64,000 nucleotides of DNA, from NCBI GenBank assembly GCA_002701385.1, contig NZVD01000071.1, positions 10,394-74,393 on the forward strand, written 5' to 3'. The notes under the pieces were generated by a model that was not told the DNA's origin, did not search any database, and saw only the letters and a list, made by a program, of their open reading frames with translations. The position numbers and the translations under genes were made by a program. Numbering within the stretch: the first letter of the stretch is position 1; each line of letters opens with the position of its first letter. The stretch is from Rhodopirellula sp. GTDB lineage: Bacteria; Planctomycetota; Planctomycetia; Pirellulales; Pirellulaceae. This document shows positions 51,596 to 61,845 of this stretch, piece by piece.

Positions 51596-53098
51596 ATGTT
51601 TAGTAAGAGAATTGCGCGCGGAATTCTGTGCGTTCTGTTTTTAGCTGGATTGCCGATGGCTAGTTGGGCAGAAGATGTTGCTCCGGCCGCGGAGCAGAAT
51701 GTTGAGTTGGCACCTGGTGAATCAGCAGACGTGTCCACTGAGGAACAGTATGAAAGCACAGGCTTAAGTCCGGAAGAAGAATCTCCCGAATTGATTGACG
51801 AGTTAGAGTTAAGCGAGGCTGTTGCTGCTGCAGCTTCAGCCGCAAACAATGGCTGGATGCTGGTTTGTTGTGCTTTGGTATTATTTATGACAGCTCCGGG
51901 ATTGGCTCTGTTTTATGGTGGACTCGTCCGCAAAAAGAACGTCGTCAGTGTTCTCATGCAATGTATGTTTCTCATGGGACTGATGACGGTGGTCTGGGCC
52001 ATTTGTGGATACACATTTGCTTTTGGTGGAGATGGGCAATCGCATCCGTTCATTGGAAGTTTGGAGTACCTGTTTTTGGATGGGGTGAGTATGGATCAAG
52101 CCACTCTACCAACGGGAAAAGGCTCGGCCATATCGGATCTCACATTCGCTTTGTTCCAGGGAATGTTTTTCATAATCACACCGGCATTGATTTGTGGGGC
52201 ATTTGCAGAACGTATGAAATTTAGCACGATGGCTGTCTTCTCCATCCTTTGGGGAATTCTTGTATACTGTCCGATCTGCCATTGGGTTTGGGATGGAGGA
52301 ATTATTGGTCACGGTGACCAGGCCTGGGCTGGTGGTGCCTTAGACTTTGCAGGCGGAACAGTTGTTCATATCAGTTCCGGAGTTTCTGCCTTGGTTGCGT
52401 GTATCCTTATCGGTAAACGAATGGGATTTGGCTCTGAACCGATGCCTCCACATAATCTCACTTACACAGTGTTAGGGGCAGCTATGCTTTGGGTAGGATG
52501 GTTTGGATTTAATGCCGGTAGCCAACTGGCGGTTGACGATGTTACCGTCAGCGCTTTTGCCGTGACTCATTTTTCTGCTGCGGCGGGTGTGATCGGCTGG
52601 ACATTGTTCGAATGGGCTGTCCATAAGAAACCAACCGCATTGGGTGCAGCTTCCGGAGCGGTTGCTGGCCTGGTTTGTATTACTCCAGCTGCTGGGTTCG
52701 TCCAGCCAATGCCAGCGCTCCTTATGGGGTTCATCGCTGGTGCCCTGTGTTTCTTTGCCGTGACAACGATGAAGAACAAGCTTGGTTATGACGACTCTTT
52801 GGATGCCTTTGGAGTTCATGGAGTCGGAGGCACGATCGGTGCTGTCTTGACAGGTGTGTTTGCTACGGTTGAGGTGAATACCGGATATGGTAGTCACTTA
52901 GGGATCGTGGATGACAATTATTCTTTACTTTGGGGCCAAATTGTGGCGGTCTTAGTAACGGTGATTTATGCCGGTGTGGTTTCGTATATCCTGCTTAAGA
53001 TTTTGGATAAAGTCATGGGCTTGCGAGTGGATGAGGAATCTGAAACACGCGGACTTGACCTCAGCGAACATGGTGAAGAAGGCTATATCTGGCTGTAA
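51596..53098 (+). CDS. amt: Ammonium transporter (Amt)
   Basis: A 500-aa membrane protein from the ATG at 51596; the GTG one codon earlier is also possible, and AGAGG (51581-51585) fits either. A signal peptide (about 1-23, SWA) and an acidic, Glu-rich linker (about 25-75) precede the Amt core. The two pore histidines are visible in HISSGVSAL and FGVHGVGGTIG, and the twelve-helix pattern with NGGxFF-type lumen residues is intact. It moves ammonium across the inner membrane. The P-II gene follows 87 bp later across a strong hairpin, the usual amt-glnK arrangement. The N-terminal linker of about 50 residues is longer than in most homologues. Confidence 0.95.
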   Translation: MFSKRIARGILCVLFLAGLPMASWAEDVAPAAEQNVELAPGESADVSTEEQYESTGLSPEEESPELIDELELSEAVAAAASAANNGWMLVCCALVLFMTAPGLALFYGGLVRKKNVVSVLMQCMFLMGLMTVVWAICGYTFAFGGDGQSHPFIGSLEYLFLDGVSMDQATLPTGKGSAISDLTFALFQGMFFIITPALICGAFAERMKFSTMAVFSILWGILVYCPICHWVWDGGIIGHGDQAWAGGALDFAGGTVVHISSGVSALVACILIGKRMGFGSEPMPPHNLTYTVLGAAMLWVGWFGFNAGSQLAVDDVTVSAFAVTHFSAAAGVIGWTLFEWAVHKKPTALGAASGAVAGLVCITPAAGFVQPMPALLMGFIAGALCFFAVTTMKNKLGYDDSLDAFGVHGVGGTIGAVLTGVFATVEVNTGYGSHLGIVDDNYSLLWGQIVAVLVTVIYAGVVSYILLKILDKVMGLRVDEESETRGLDLSEHGEEGYIWL

Positions 53099-53524
<426 letters not shown>

Positions 53525-53546
53525 TAGCCGCTAAACATTTAGCATA

Positions 53547-53574
53547 AGGCTGGCAGTAACATGCCAGCCTTTTT
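53547..53574 (+). terminator. Rho-independent terminator of the P-II gene
   Basis: AGGCTGGCA (53547-53555), a 6-base loop and TGCCAGCCT (53562-53570) form a perfect 9-bp stem followed by TTTT. It also stands directly next to the stop codon of the convergent amidohydrolase gene, where it may limit read-through from the other side. Confidence 0.88.
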
Positions 53575-54540
53575 CTATGCATCGAAATCTATCAAATCAA
53601 GAATTAGGTTTTCATATCGCGGCCCGTATTGATAAGCTCGCTTGATATTCAGGTCTAAATCCAGAATGTTCTTACGGTACTTGGGAAATAATCCGACGTG
53701 TTTACGATGAGGAATACACGAGGGTGGAATCGGGTAATCACTGCCGTGGAGAATACGACTGGTAATCGATTCGGGCTCTTTGGATAACTTCCCGCAGGCG
53801 TTTAGGCGAACTAATCCTGCCATGACAGCCGTATCGCCATAGAGGTTGTCGTACTTGTGCATCATTTCGATGAAATGGGGATAGTAATCTTCTCGATCCC
53901 AAAAGGCACAGGTGCCACAATGTGCCGCGATGATATTTCCACCCTGCTCTAAAGCGCGGGATAGCTTTTTGGGATCAGTAAACTTTTGAGAAACCACCTG
54001 GCAGGAGTGCTCGTAACCGGTGTGAAAGATCAGTGTGATCCCTATCTCCGCCGCATGACGATAGAATGCTTCGAACTCGGGTAGATCGGGACTGACTCCC
54101 TGAATGGCGGTGTGGATTTTGACAAGCTTACAACCAGCATCTCGCACGCGATCGAGTTCCTTAATTGAATCCTTTCGCATCGGGTTGATACTCGTACAGG
54201 GAATAATCTTGTCGGATCGCGTCGCCAGCTCTAATACGTAGTCATTAGAGACATAAAAATGAGTTCTCTCATAGTCAATGTCGATTCCGTCTTTGTAGAT
54301 AGCATCCTGAGCAAATAAGACGATGTAATCCAGCTCGGTAGATTCCAAGTCCTTAAAGAGGCGATTGTAGATTTTCTCGGAGATCGTATCGCCACGCTCT
54401 TTCTTTATTCCGGATAAGCGTAGTAACAACTTAGAGATGATCGACTTTTGTGTTCGTTTAGAGAGAAAGCCCTCTTTAGGGTTCTCTCCCCAACAAAATA
54501 TGTGAGTGTGCGAATCGACACTGAGGTTGGTGAAATCCAT
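53575..54540 (-). CDS. Amidohydrolase-2-like metal-dependent hydrolase
   Basis: A 321-aa TIM-barrel protein from the ATG at 54540; the open frame continues to a TTG at 54549, but AGGAAG lies 12 bases before the ATG. VDSHTHIF (about 8-15, first metal histidines), IFHTGYEH, IIAHCGTC and LHGSDYPIPP supply the His and Asp residues of the amidohydrolase-2 (ACMSD/4-sulfomuconolactonase-like) family. These enzymes decarboxylate or hydrolyse small acids with a divalent metal. The substrate is unknown. It starts 36 bp downstream of the stop of the acyltransferase fusion gene (54576) and is convergent with the P-II gene. Confidence 0.85.
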   Translation of the reverse strand: MDFTNLSVDSHTHIFCWGENPKEGFLSKRTQKSIISKLLLRLSGIKKERGDTISEKIYNRLFKDLESTELDYIVLFAQDAIYKDGIDIDYERTHFYVSNDYVLELATRSDKIIPCTSINPMRKDSIKELDRVRDAGCKLVKIHTAIQGVSPDLPEFEAFYRHAAEIGITLIFHTGYEHSCQVVSQKFTDPKKLSRALEQGGNIIAAHCGTCAFWDREDYYPHFIEMMHKYDNLYGDTAVMAGLVRLNACGKLSKEPESITSRILHGSDYPIPPSCIPHRKHVGLFPKYRKNILDLDLNIKRAYQYGPRYENLILDLIDFDA

Positions 54541-54575
54541 ATCCGGCAAGTACTTCCTGATTGGTTGGGTGTTTC

Positions 54576-57500
54576 TTAGGTGTGAGCGGATGGAACGGAT
54601 TGAGTGTGGTCTGATTTGGATCGCATGAACAGGACAAATTTAGTCAGGGCATAGCCGATCGCAGCCACGACAGATAGATAAAACAAAACGATCACTTTCG
54701 TACCTACCAGAGCGAAAATGCCGTGGCGTTTGTATTCCATGATGAAAGTGATGCTGGAACGATTGAGTGTTTCGGCGAACCGTTCAAAAGCTTCGCCCTT
54801 ATGATTACCCTCGTAGATCTCCAGTGTCGACGAGTTGTTAATGCGGTCAGAATCCAACCAGGCGATCAGTTTGTACTGCTGTTTTTCTTCTTTATTACGA
54901 ACTTGTTGAACAAAATGACGAGCCAATTCATGGGCAGGAAGCGTCTTGCGTCCCATGACAGTGATGATCGGAAAGTGAAGAGCCCCAGCATTGCCGCCAT
55001 AACAACGATAAATGACTTCCGTGCATACAAGTGTGTTCGGAGTTTCGAAATCGAAGTTAAAGTCGTACTCTCTGCCTTCGTAAAAGTAAGCAGCGGCAAT
55101 CGCCTCAGCTCGCTCGTCGTCTGGAAGATTAAGCGGCCTCAATGCAAAGACAGAAGAAGCCTCACCGATACTGTGGTCGACAGTGTTATGGTAAACGCCT
55201 TCACTGATTGCCTCCATGATTTGACGTGAATTGAGCTTTTCATTACCTCCCTTTTTCAAGTCTTCGACCAGAGCAAACATTCGGTCGGCATGGGTTAAGC
55301 CGTCGACGGATGGTGTTTCAGATGTCTCGAGATCCTTTTCCTCATTCGCCATGGAAGTCAGTTCTTTAACGACGTCGTCGAGAAGGCCATCTTCGGCAAG
55401 TTCCTCGGGAGTACCAATATACAATGCTCCGTGTGGCCAGTATCCAGGGAGGAATGCATTCGACGAATACCAGTCCCGTCGTTCAATGAGGATGTCGCCT
55501 GGCTCAAGTAACTCGTGAAACTGGTCGACTTTTTCCGAATCGATCTTGTGATTAGTGATATCGTCGGTCTTCTTGATGCGAAAATCACCAATCTGAGTTG
55601 CTACAAACTGCTGAATGCTTAAATAGGTATCCACACTGCGACGTTTTGCTTCACTGAGAGCCGCTTTGACACTGTCGCTGAAAGCGTACTCAGGATTTTC
55701 AGCAATCGTAGCCTTAGCCTTGGCAATTAATTCGAGCAGGGCTTTGGTGCTGGCTGGACTGTCTTCGTTGGTCCGAGCGGTATCGAATCCGTATCCGTCC
55801 ATTGCCGAGGCAATGTATCCCTGGTAGCTCGGGTCGATTAATTGTTCATTGACCTGGACAATCAAATTGGCCGGGATGCCATAGGTATCATCCTGTTGAT
55901 TGAGATATTTTTCCAGAGTGCTATCCGCCTTATAAGTCACGGCAAATCGGATGGACATCTGATGACGTAATAGTAACGCTGCGGTGAACAACATCGCTCT
56001 GCGTTGGCGTTGTTGCGGATCATCACCCTGCATTTCGTTATCAGGGCTGTAGTCTGCCACGATCTTCCAGAGGTCGTCGCGAGCTTGGAAAAAACTATGA
56101 AGTAAAGCACTCACTTCTCGGCGGTTATCTTGGTCTTCTAACGGAAACAGGCCCTGGTTGTATTTCTCGAGCAATTCAAGGCTGCGAGCGTGTGTAGCTT
56201 TAGCTGTCTCAGCAATCCGTAGGACTTCCTGCTCTTTCTTTCCGATTTGTGCATCCAATTCTTCCGGGGTGACTTTCGTCACGCGGTATCCAGCCTGTTC
56301 GGTAGTAACTGTGGGGAATAGATATTGGTTGGCAAGAATATAAAAGACGAATGCCACCATTAATAGTAAGATCGAGCTTACTGTCGACGCGAGTAACATC
56401 ATCAGCGGTTTGATGGAAGGTGGAGTAGGTCGGGGTACTACTTCTGCATATTTGTCAGCGTATGCAATCAGTGTGTTACGGATCTGTTGAAGCTCTTCAC
56501 GTAACCGAAGTAGTCGACTTCGCTGTAGTGTCGCTCGGACTTGATGCCCTAGATGCACCATTGTCTTGGTGAAGTAGGGCCAATACTTCAATGAGATCGT
56601 CCCTGACAGGATTAGTAGGAAATTTGTCACCGTGATGAGAACAAATTGGTCCGTTTCGCTTATGACGGTGTAATCGATGAGTCCGTACCAAATGAGATAA
56701 ATTGGGATCCCAATTCCGATTCGTGCCTGGGCGGTCGTCTTCATTCCCTCTTGTTGTACTTTGCCCGCAAAAAAACGTGTGATCACAAAGGGAACAATAT
56801 TTCCCAATGTCCCTACGGTCGCTGGAATGAACCAGATGATTAGGTGGAGCAATTTTCCCAGAATGCTAACCGTGGTTTTGAGAGAACTCCGTTGCAGAAT
56901 GGGGTCATCAATTACCAGGCCGGCAGATTGGACTGTTTGGTGATAGGCTTTGATTTGCCCAACGACTTCTTCACCAACTTCCGGTTGTTCCTTGTAAAAA
57001 TAGTTCAATGCATCAGCAATTCGTTTACGACGCATCAATTTTGGAACTTTAAGAGAGGCTTTATGTTTGGAATGGTCCACTAATGTTTCAAGATCATCGA
57101 GTAATGGGTCCCATTCGGCGTTATCTAAGTGAACAATGACAGATTTCAAACGATCTTCAATCGTGCTAGTCAGTTGTCGACGAAGGACCTTGTCTTCCGT
57201 GGGAGTTTTACCTTCCGAAGCGTTTTCTTCTGCAAAGGTTTTCAGTAGGACGGGCTCACCAACATTGATCCAGACTTTACTCCCCAACTGTTGCTTGCGT
57301 TCATAGTTAATACCGAGGGGAATAATAACAAGATCGTCGACACCACCCTCTAAGGCTTCAAGGGCAATACGGGAGGCACCGCCACGGACCAGGCCAAGTT
57401 GTCGCAAATCACTTGAGACGCCTTCCGGGAAGATTCCCATAGCACGGCCTTCTTTTAGTCCTATGACAACTCGTCCCAGACTCTTTTGGTTTTTCTTGAC

Positions 57501-57803
57501 CTGACTGGAGTCATCTCGGCCTCGATACGCTGGGACCATGCCCAATGCATGCATGAGCGGACCGATAACAGGTGCCTTAAAGAGCGGGGCTTTGGCCATG
57601 AAACTAACAGGCCGTTTGGCTGTAATCCCGATGAGTATGGGATCGATGAGCGAGTTAGGGTGATTCGCACAGAACAGAACCGGCCCATCAGCTGGAATCC
57701 GGTCGGAACCGGTGATTTGAATCTTTGGATAATACTTCTTGATGAGCGTATGGGCGACTTTTCTCAGTAGTCGTCCTATCAAAATCCCCGTATTCAGCAC
57801 CAT
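54576..57803 (-). CDS. Acyltransferase fused to YiiX-like permuted papain-fold domain
   Basis: A 1075-aa membrane protein. Residues 30-185 are a PlsC/LPLAT acyltransferase: catalytic HX4D is N-H48-PNSLI-D54, and FPEG (125-128) and the GxPA segment bind the phosphate. Helices follow near 320-345, 365-400 and 465-492, with an extracytoplasmic helical/coiled region (about 500-745). The C-terminal part (about 755-985) matches the YiiX/YebB permuted NlpC/P60 group: GDILIERRDW (769-778), H791 in PHGALYIG, and C927 in TLVCTEVIYRCY. A final membrane helix (about 1031-1060) ends the protein. The first half should acylate lysophospholipids; the second may cleave lipid amides or esters. The combination is unusual and suggests lipid remodelling. 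Confidence 0.87.
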   Translation of the reverse strand: MVLNTGILIGRLLRKVAHTLIKKYYPKIQITGSDRIPADGPVLFCANHPNSLIDPILIGITAKRPVSFMAKAPLFKAPVIGPLMHALGMVPAYRGRDDSSQVKKNQKSLGRVVIGLKEGRAMGIFPEGVSSDLRQLGLVRGGASRIALEALEGGVDDLVIIPLGINYERKQQLGSKVWINVGEPVLLKTFAEENASEGKTPTEDKVLRRQLTSTIEDRLKSVIVHLDNAEWDPLLDDLETLVDHSKHKASLKVPKLMRRKRIADALNYFYKEQPEVGEEVVGQIKAYHQTVQSAGLVIDDPILQRSSLKTTVSILGKLLHLIIWFIPATVGTLGNIVPFVITRFFAGKVQQEGMKTTAQARIGIGIPIYLIWYGLIDYTVISETDQFVLITVTNFLLILSGTISLKYWPYFTKTMVHLGHQVRATLQRSRLLRLREELQQIRNTLIAYADKYAEVVPRPTPPSIKPLMMLLASTVSSILLLMVAFVFYILANQYLFPTVTTEQAGYRVTKVTPEELDAQIGKKEQEVLRIAETAKATHARSLELLEKYNQGLFPLEDQDNRREVSALLHSFFQARDDLWKIVADYSPDNEMQGDDPQQRQRRAMLFTAALLLRHQMSIRFAVTYKADSTLEKYLNQQDDTYGIPANLIVQVNEQLIDPSYQGYIASAMDGYGFDTARTNEDSPASTKALLELIAKAKATIAENPEYAFSDSVKAALSEAKRRSVDTYLSIQQFVATQIGDFRIKKTDDITNHKIDSEKVDQFHELLEPGDILIERRDWYSSNAFLPGYWPHGALYIGTPEELAEDGLLDDVVKELTSMANEEKDLETSETPSVDGLTHADRMFALVEDLKKGGNEKLNSRQIMEAISEGVYHNTVDHSIGEASSVFALRPLNLPDDERAEAIAAAYFYEGREYDFNFDFETPNTLVCTEVIYRCYGGNAGALHFPIITVMGRKTLPAHELARHFVQQVRNKEEKQQYKLIAWLDSDRINNSSTLEIYEGNHKGEAFERFAETLNRSSITFIMEYKRHGIFALVGTKVIVLFYLSVVAAIGYALTKFVLFMRSKSDHTQSVPSAHT

Positions 57804-57965
57804 AAGAGTTCTCTCGAATCTGCCGCAGTGTAATGAAACTAAGTGGTTCGCTATTTATAATATCCCTGTTGTATTTCCGGATTGCCCGAAAAAAACGACG
57901 CCAAGCTTTAGAAACATTACTTAAATTACAACGCATAAATCCGGGTTGATATGAAAGAAGAGCGA

Positions 57966-58859
57966 ATGAATTACCGAATACTTGTAGTTTTGACCGTCAT
58001 TGTAGCTTTGTTGATTGGTGATTCAATGGTTGGATTTGCAGCTGAAAAACCGATCAAAGTGTGGCCAGATAAGGTCCCTGGTGAAACAGGAGATATCGGC
58101 GAAGAAACGGCGACCCCAAGTGAACCGGGGAAGAAACAGGTACTACGGATTTCCAATGTCTCTGTTCCCACGCTGCAATTTTATCCCGCTGTGAAGGAAA
58201 AGAATACCAGAACGACGGTGGTTGTTTGTCCCGGGGGCGGTTACAACATTTTGGCTTGGGATCTGGAAGGCACGGAAGTCTGCGAGTGGCTTAATTCTCT
58301 TGGTGTGAATGCCGTATTGTTGAAATATCGAGTACCTCGTCGTAAAGGCCTTCCTCCTCACCATGCACCACTTCAGGATGCCCAACGTACGATGAGCTAT
58401 GTCCGAGCCCATGCAAAACAATGGGATTTGGATCCTCAACGGATCGGTATTCTGGGCTTCTCTGCCGGAGGTAATCTTGCTGCGATGACATCTATGCACT
58501 TTGCTAAACGTAACTATGAAGGAATCGATGATATCGATCAGATAAGCAGCAGACCCGATTTTTCTATTCTGATCTACCCAGCGTATCTTACAGGAAGCGA
58601 TGGGAAGTTAGTGCCTGAGGCATTGGTGACCAAAGAGACACCCCCGATGTTTATGGCTCATGCCTATAACGATGGAGTAACACCGGAAAGTAGTGTTTTG
58701 ATGTGGTTGGCTTTGAAGCGAGTTGGAGTTCCTGCGGAAATGCATATTACAGAAACTGGTGGTCATGGCTATGGCTTACGCGTTACCGATTCCAATAGCC
58801 ATCGCTGGCCTTCACGGTGTGAAGAGTGGCTGCAGGAACGGGGACTTCTGAGTAAATAA
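57966..58859 (+). CDS. Secreted BD-FAE-like alpha/beta-hydrolase
   Basis: A 297-aa secreted esterase from the ATG at 57966, which has AAGAGCG upstream; an ATG at 57951 is five codons earlier. A signal peptide (about 6-25, hydrophobic VLTVIVALLIG) is followed by the oxyanion loop CPGGGYN, nucleophile GFSAGGN (Ser166) and the late catalytic His in GGHGYGL. It matches the acetyl-xylan esterase/BD-FAE group that deacetylates plant polysaccharides. A HHAPLQDAQRTMSYVR segment is typical of this group. It is followed 1 bp later by a Tm-1-like gene, so they share a transcript. Confidence 0.85.
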   Translation: MNYRILVVLTVIVALLIGDSMVGFAAEKPIKVWPDKVPGETGDIGEETATPSEPGKKQVLRISNVSVPTLQFYPAVKEKNTRTTVVVCPGGGYNILAWDLEGTEVCEWLNSLGVNAVLLKYRVPRRKGLPPHHAPLQDAQRTMSYVRAHAKQWDLDPQRIGILGFSAGGNLAAMTSMHFAKRNYEGIDDIDQISSRPDFSILIYPAYLTGSDGKLVPEALVTKETPPMFMAHAYNDGVTPESSVLMWLALKRVGVPAEMHITETGGHGYGLRVTDSNSHRWPSRCEEWLQERGLLSK

Positions 58860-58860
58860 G

Positions 58861-60099
58861 ATGAAACAAACCGTACTGCTTGTCGGCGCCTTTGACTCCA
58901 AAGGATTGGAATATTCGTTTGTCCGTAAATTACTGCAGGCAAATCAACTGCACGTATTAACGGTGAATACCGGAGTTCTTGGTACGACCGATTTATTCCC
59001 CGTGGATATTGAAGCCGCTGAAGTTGCTGAGGCCGCCGGCTCCACGTTGGAACAACTGAGAGAGGCGGGAGATCGGGGAGAAGCCATGAAAACCATGGCG
59101 GCAGGAGTAGCAGTCATCTCCAAGAATCTGTTTTCTGAAGATCGATTTGATGCAGTGTTTGGTATGGGAGGATCAGGTGGTTCCACGATGGTGACCGCAG
59201 CAATGCGTTGCCTTCCACTCGGGATCCCCAAAGTCTGCGTCTGTACGGTCGCAAGTGGTGATACTTCCATCTACGTCGGGGCCAGTGATATTGTGCTTTA
59301 TCCCTCGGCAACCGATGTTGCAGGTGTCAACAGAATCAGTCGAGTAACATATACCCGAGCCGTTGGTTGTTTACTTGGGATGCTACAAACCAAGATCACC
59401 AAGGCCGAGCATGAAAGGCCGATCGTGGTGGCCAGTATGTTTGGAAACACAACTGCTTGTGTGGATGCCTGTCGCCAACAATTAGATAATCAGGGATATG
59501 AGGTCTTAGTCTTTCATGCAGTAGGCACCGGTGGCCAGACGATGGAATCTCTGATCGAACAAGGGTTGGTTGACGCCTGTCTCGATATCACCACCACCGA
59601 ATGGGCTGATGAGTTATGCGGAGGTGTGTTTAGTGCAGGGACGGCGAGGCTGGAAGCTGCTGGCAAAGCAGGGATACCTCATCTGATTGTGCCTGGATGT
59701 GTCGATATGGTGAATTTCAATGCTCCGGAATCTGTTCCCCAAAAATATCAGAATGCCGGTCGCCAGTTCTATCATTGGAATCCGTCCGTCACACTAATGA
59801 GAACGAATTTACAGGAAAACCGGCAGCTAGGCGAGATTTTTGCTACGAAGGCAAATCAGGCAAAAGGCCCCATCGCTTTCCTGCTTCCCTTGAAGGGAAT
59901 TTCGATTTTGGATGGCGATGGAGAGCTCTTTTGTGATCGTGAGGCAGATCAGGCATTGTTCCAGGCGATTCGGGAAAATGTCCGCGAGGGTATTCCAGTT
60001 CACGAATTGGACGCCAATATTAATGACCCCGAATTTGCCGCTCGAGCAGTTGAGTTGTTATTGGAAATGCGAACGGAAGATAAGGACAAGTGTGAATAG
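58861..60099 (+). CDS. Tm-1-like ATP-binding domain protein (UPF0261)
   Basis: A 412-aa protein of the UPF0261/Tm-1 N-terminal family. [13 protein letters not shown] (6-18), [15 protein letters not shown] and the FGNTT and [10 protein letters not shown] segments are characteristic and bind nucleotide in tomato Tm-1. The ATG follows the upstream TAA after one base. It pairs with the next gene, which encodes the other half of the plant protein. The physiological reaction in bacteria is unknown. Confidence 0.9.
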   Translation: MKQTVLLVGAFDSKGLEYSFVRKLLQANQLHVLTVNTGVLGTTDLFPVDIEAAEVAEAAGSTLEQLREAGDRGEAMKTMAAGVAVISKNLFSEDRFDAVFGMGGSGGSTMVTAAMRCLPLGIPKVCVCTVASGDTSIYVGASDIVLYPSATDVAGVNRISRVTYTRAVGCLLGMLQTKITKAEHERPIVVASMFGNTTACVDACRQQLDNQGYEVLVFHAVGTGGQTMESLIEQGLVDACLDITTTEWADELCGGVFSAGTARLEAAGKAGIPHLIVPGCVDMVNFNAPESVPQKYQNAGRQFYHWNPSVTLMRTNLQENRQLGEIFATKANQAKGPIAFLLPLKGISILDGDGELFCDREADQALFQAIRENVREGIPVHELDANINDPEFAARAVELLLEMRTEDKDKCE

Positions 60100-60101
60100 A
60101 C

Positions 60102-60935
60102 ATGAGCTTTACCAGAGAAACAACGTTGGCTCGACTGCGGGAGCGTCAACAAGCGGGTGTCCCTATCATTGGAGGGGGTGCCGGTACAGGCATCAGTGCT
60201 AAGTTTGAAGAAGCGGGCGGGATCGATCTAATAATCATCTATAATTCGGGTCGTTTTCGTATGGCCGGTCGTGGGTCGCTGGCGGGATTAATGCCTTATG
60301 GTGATGCCAATCAGATCGTCATGGAAATGGCCGGGGAAGTGTTAACCGTTGTCCGTGATACTCCGGTATTGGCCGGTGTGTGTGCCTCGGATCCATTCCG
60401 GCAAATGGATAAATTTCTCGATCAGGTGAAAGCGGAAGGATTTGCTGGGATTCAAAACTTTCCTACGGTAGGACTTATCGATGGAAGTTTTCGAGCGAAT
60501 TTAGAAGAGACCGGAATGGGTTATGACCGAGAAGTTGAGTTGGTAAAACTTGCTCGTGAAAAAGATCTGTTGACCACTCCCTATGCGTTTACCCCGGAAG
60601 AAGCTGAACGGATGACGGAGGTTGGAGCTGATGTGATTGTCGCTCATATGGGACTGACTACCAAAGGATCAATCGGAGCAGAAACAGCGTTGTCGCTTGA
60701 GCAAAGTGTTCAACGTGTTCAGGCTATTGCAGATGCTGCCCGTCGGGTTCGGGAAGATGTTATTGTTTTATGTCATGGTGGGCCGATTGCAATGCCCGAA
60801 GACGCTCAATTCGTACTGTCCCGAACCACCAATGTCCATGGATTTTACGGAGCGAGTTCCATGGAACGCTTGCCAGTGGAAACGGCTCTGACTGAACAGG
60901 TGAGGGCCTTCAAGCAAATCCGTTTTGAAGATTAA
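60102..60935 (+). CDS. Tm-1-like TIM-barrel domain protein (PEP-hydrolase-like)
   Basis: A 277-aa TIM-barrel protein of the family that forms the C-terminal half of tomato Tm-1. [21 protein letters not shown] near the N-terminus, [12 protein letters not shown] and [16 protein letters not shown] in the middle and [11 protein letters not shown] near the end are its signatures. The ATG lies 2 bp after the stop of the Tm-1-like ATP-binding gene, so the two should form one complex or pathway. Its substrate is not known; an aldolase- or phosphoenolpyruvate-type chemistry has been suggested from fold alone. Confidence 0.9.
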   Translation: MSFTRETTLARLRERQQAGVPIIGGGAGTGISAKFEEAGGIDLIIIYNSGRFRMAGRGSLAGLMPYGDANQIVMEMAGEVLTVVRDTPVLAGVCASDPFRQMDKFLDQVKAEGFAGIQNFPTVGLIDGSFRANLEETGMGYDREVELVKLAREKDLLTTPYAFTPEEAERMTEVGADVIVAHMGLTTKGSIGAETALSLEQSVQRVQAIADAARRVREDVIVLCHGGPIAMPEDAQFVLSRTTNVHGFYGASSMERLPVETALTEQVRAFKQIRFED

Positions 60936-61028
60936 TGAAGTCCGAGGAAGTCTGCTGACATTCATTACTGATTAAGAGATTGCTCAAGAGAATGGCAAAT
61001 AGTAAAGGAAAATGAATTATTGGTTGTG

Positions 61029-61532
61029 TCATTCCGTACCTAGTGGGAAATCTAATACGTAGTCATCAAATTCGGCAACCGGTATTCGTTCAGTGATACG
61101 CATGCCAATTTTCTTTGCCAATGCCAGAGACGCTTCATTTTTGACATGAATTTTTGCAAACAAGCGACGCGGCTCCAAGGTCTCTAAGGCTTGCCGAATG
61201 ATATAACTGGCAGCTTCAAACCCTAGCCCCTGCCGCCAGAAATCGGAATGAAGTCGCCAGCCTATTTCCAGCTGGTGGGGGTCATGCTTAAGTGGTCGTA
61301 ATCCACAAAACCCAATCAGTTGACTATCACTTTTCAATTCCAATGCCCACCGACAATGACCTAGTTGTTCGAACTGTTGTTGTTCATGACCTATGAATTC
61401 GGCAACTCGTTTGGTATTCCATGGCCCATCGATGAATTGCATGACTTCGGGGAGACTGCAGATGGCATGAAATGCCTGCAGATCGGTCATATTCCAGGGG
61501 CGAAATCGTAAACGACTGGTAGTCATGTCCAT
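61029..61532 (-). CDS. GNAT-family N-acetyltransferase
   Basis: A 167-aa acetyltransferase of the RimJ/RimL-type GNAT group. It starts with the family opening (TSRLRFRPWNMTDLQAF) and carries FCGLRPLKHDPHQLEIGWRL, the acetyl-CoA loop QGLGFEAASY (Arg/Gln-x-x-Gly-x-Gly/Ala-like) and ASLALAKKIGMRI at the end. It probably acetylates protein N-termini or a small amine. The ATG at 61532 has AAAGG about 11 bases upstream; a second ATG follows two codons on. A 40-aa secreted peptide is encoded 44 bp upstream on the same strand. Confidence 0.87.
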   Translation of the reverse strand: MDMTTSRLRFRPWNMTDLQAFHAICSLPEVMQFIDGPWNTKRVAEFIGHEQQQFEQLGHCRWALELKSDSQLIGFCGLRPLKHDPHQLEIGWRLHSDFWRQGLGFEAASYIIRQALETLEPRRLFAKIHVKNEASLALAKKIGMRITERIPVAEFDDYVLDFPLGTE

Positions 61533-61576
61533 GGAAATGAATACCTTTCCAACTCAATAAACGATTGTATGGAGAC

Positions 61577-61699
61577 TCACACATCGACGTTGTCAGTGAC
61601 ACTTTCGATGATCGCCTTGCTCTTTGGATTCAACTCAGTTTGTTGTGCACTAATGGCAGTGGTTAGAAAGAGAAAAATTAAAACGGTCATAATTCGCAT
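61577..61699 (-). CDS. 40-aa secreted peptide
   Basis: An ATG at 61699 opens 40 codons ending in TGA at 61577. GGAGA lies about 8 bases upstream, which is a better ribosome binding site than most genes here have. The peptide has a clear short signal peptide (MRIMTVLIFLFLTTAISA, cleavage likely after residue 18) followed by about 22 polar residues (QQTELNPKSKAIIESVTDN). I do not recognise a family. It may be a small periplasmic or secreted factor or the remnant of a longer gene. Confidence 0.5.
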   Translation of the reverse strand: MRIMTVLIFLFLTTAISAQQTELNPKSKAIIESVTDNVDV

Positions 61700-61845
61700 G
61701 ATGCGTCTCCTGATATACGCCATGGGATGTCGCTTTTGATCTGGTGATGATAGACAATGAGAATTGCCTTGTTGGCTTTGTCATTTAGCCGTAACGTTAA
61801 TTATCTCTTTTCAAAATACTAATCGCAAATCAGTAGGATGACATC

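Noticed and set aside
54723-55229. 168-codon ORF antisense to the acyltransferase fusion
   Set aside because: The sense frame holds the YiiX-like catalytic cysteine and conserved segments; the antisense frame shows no domain.
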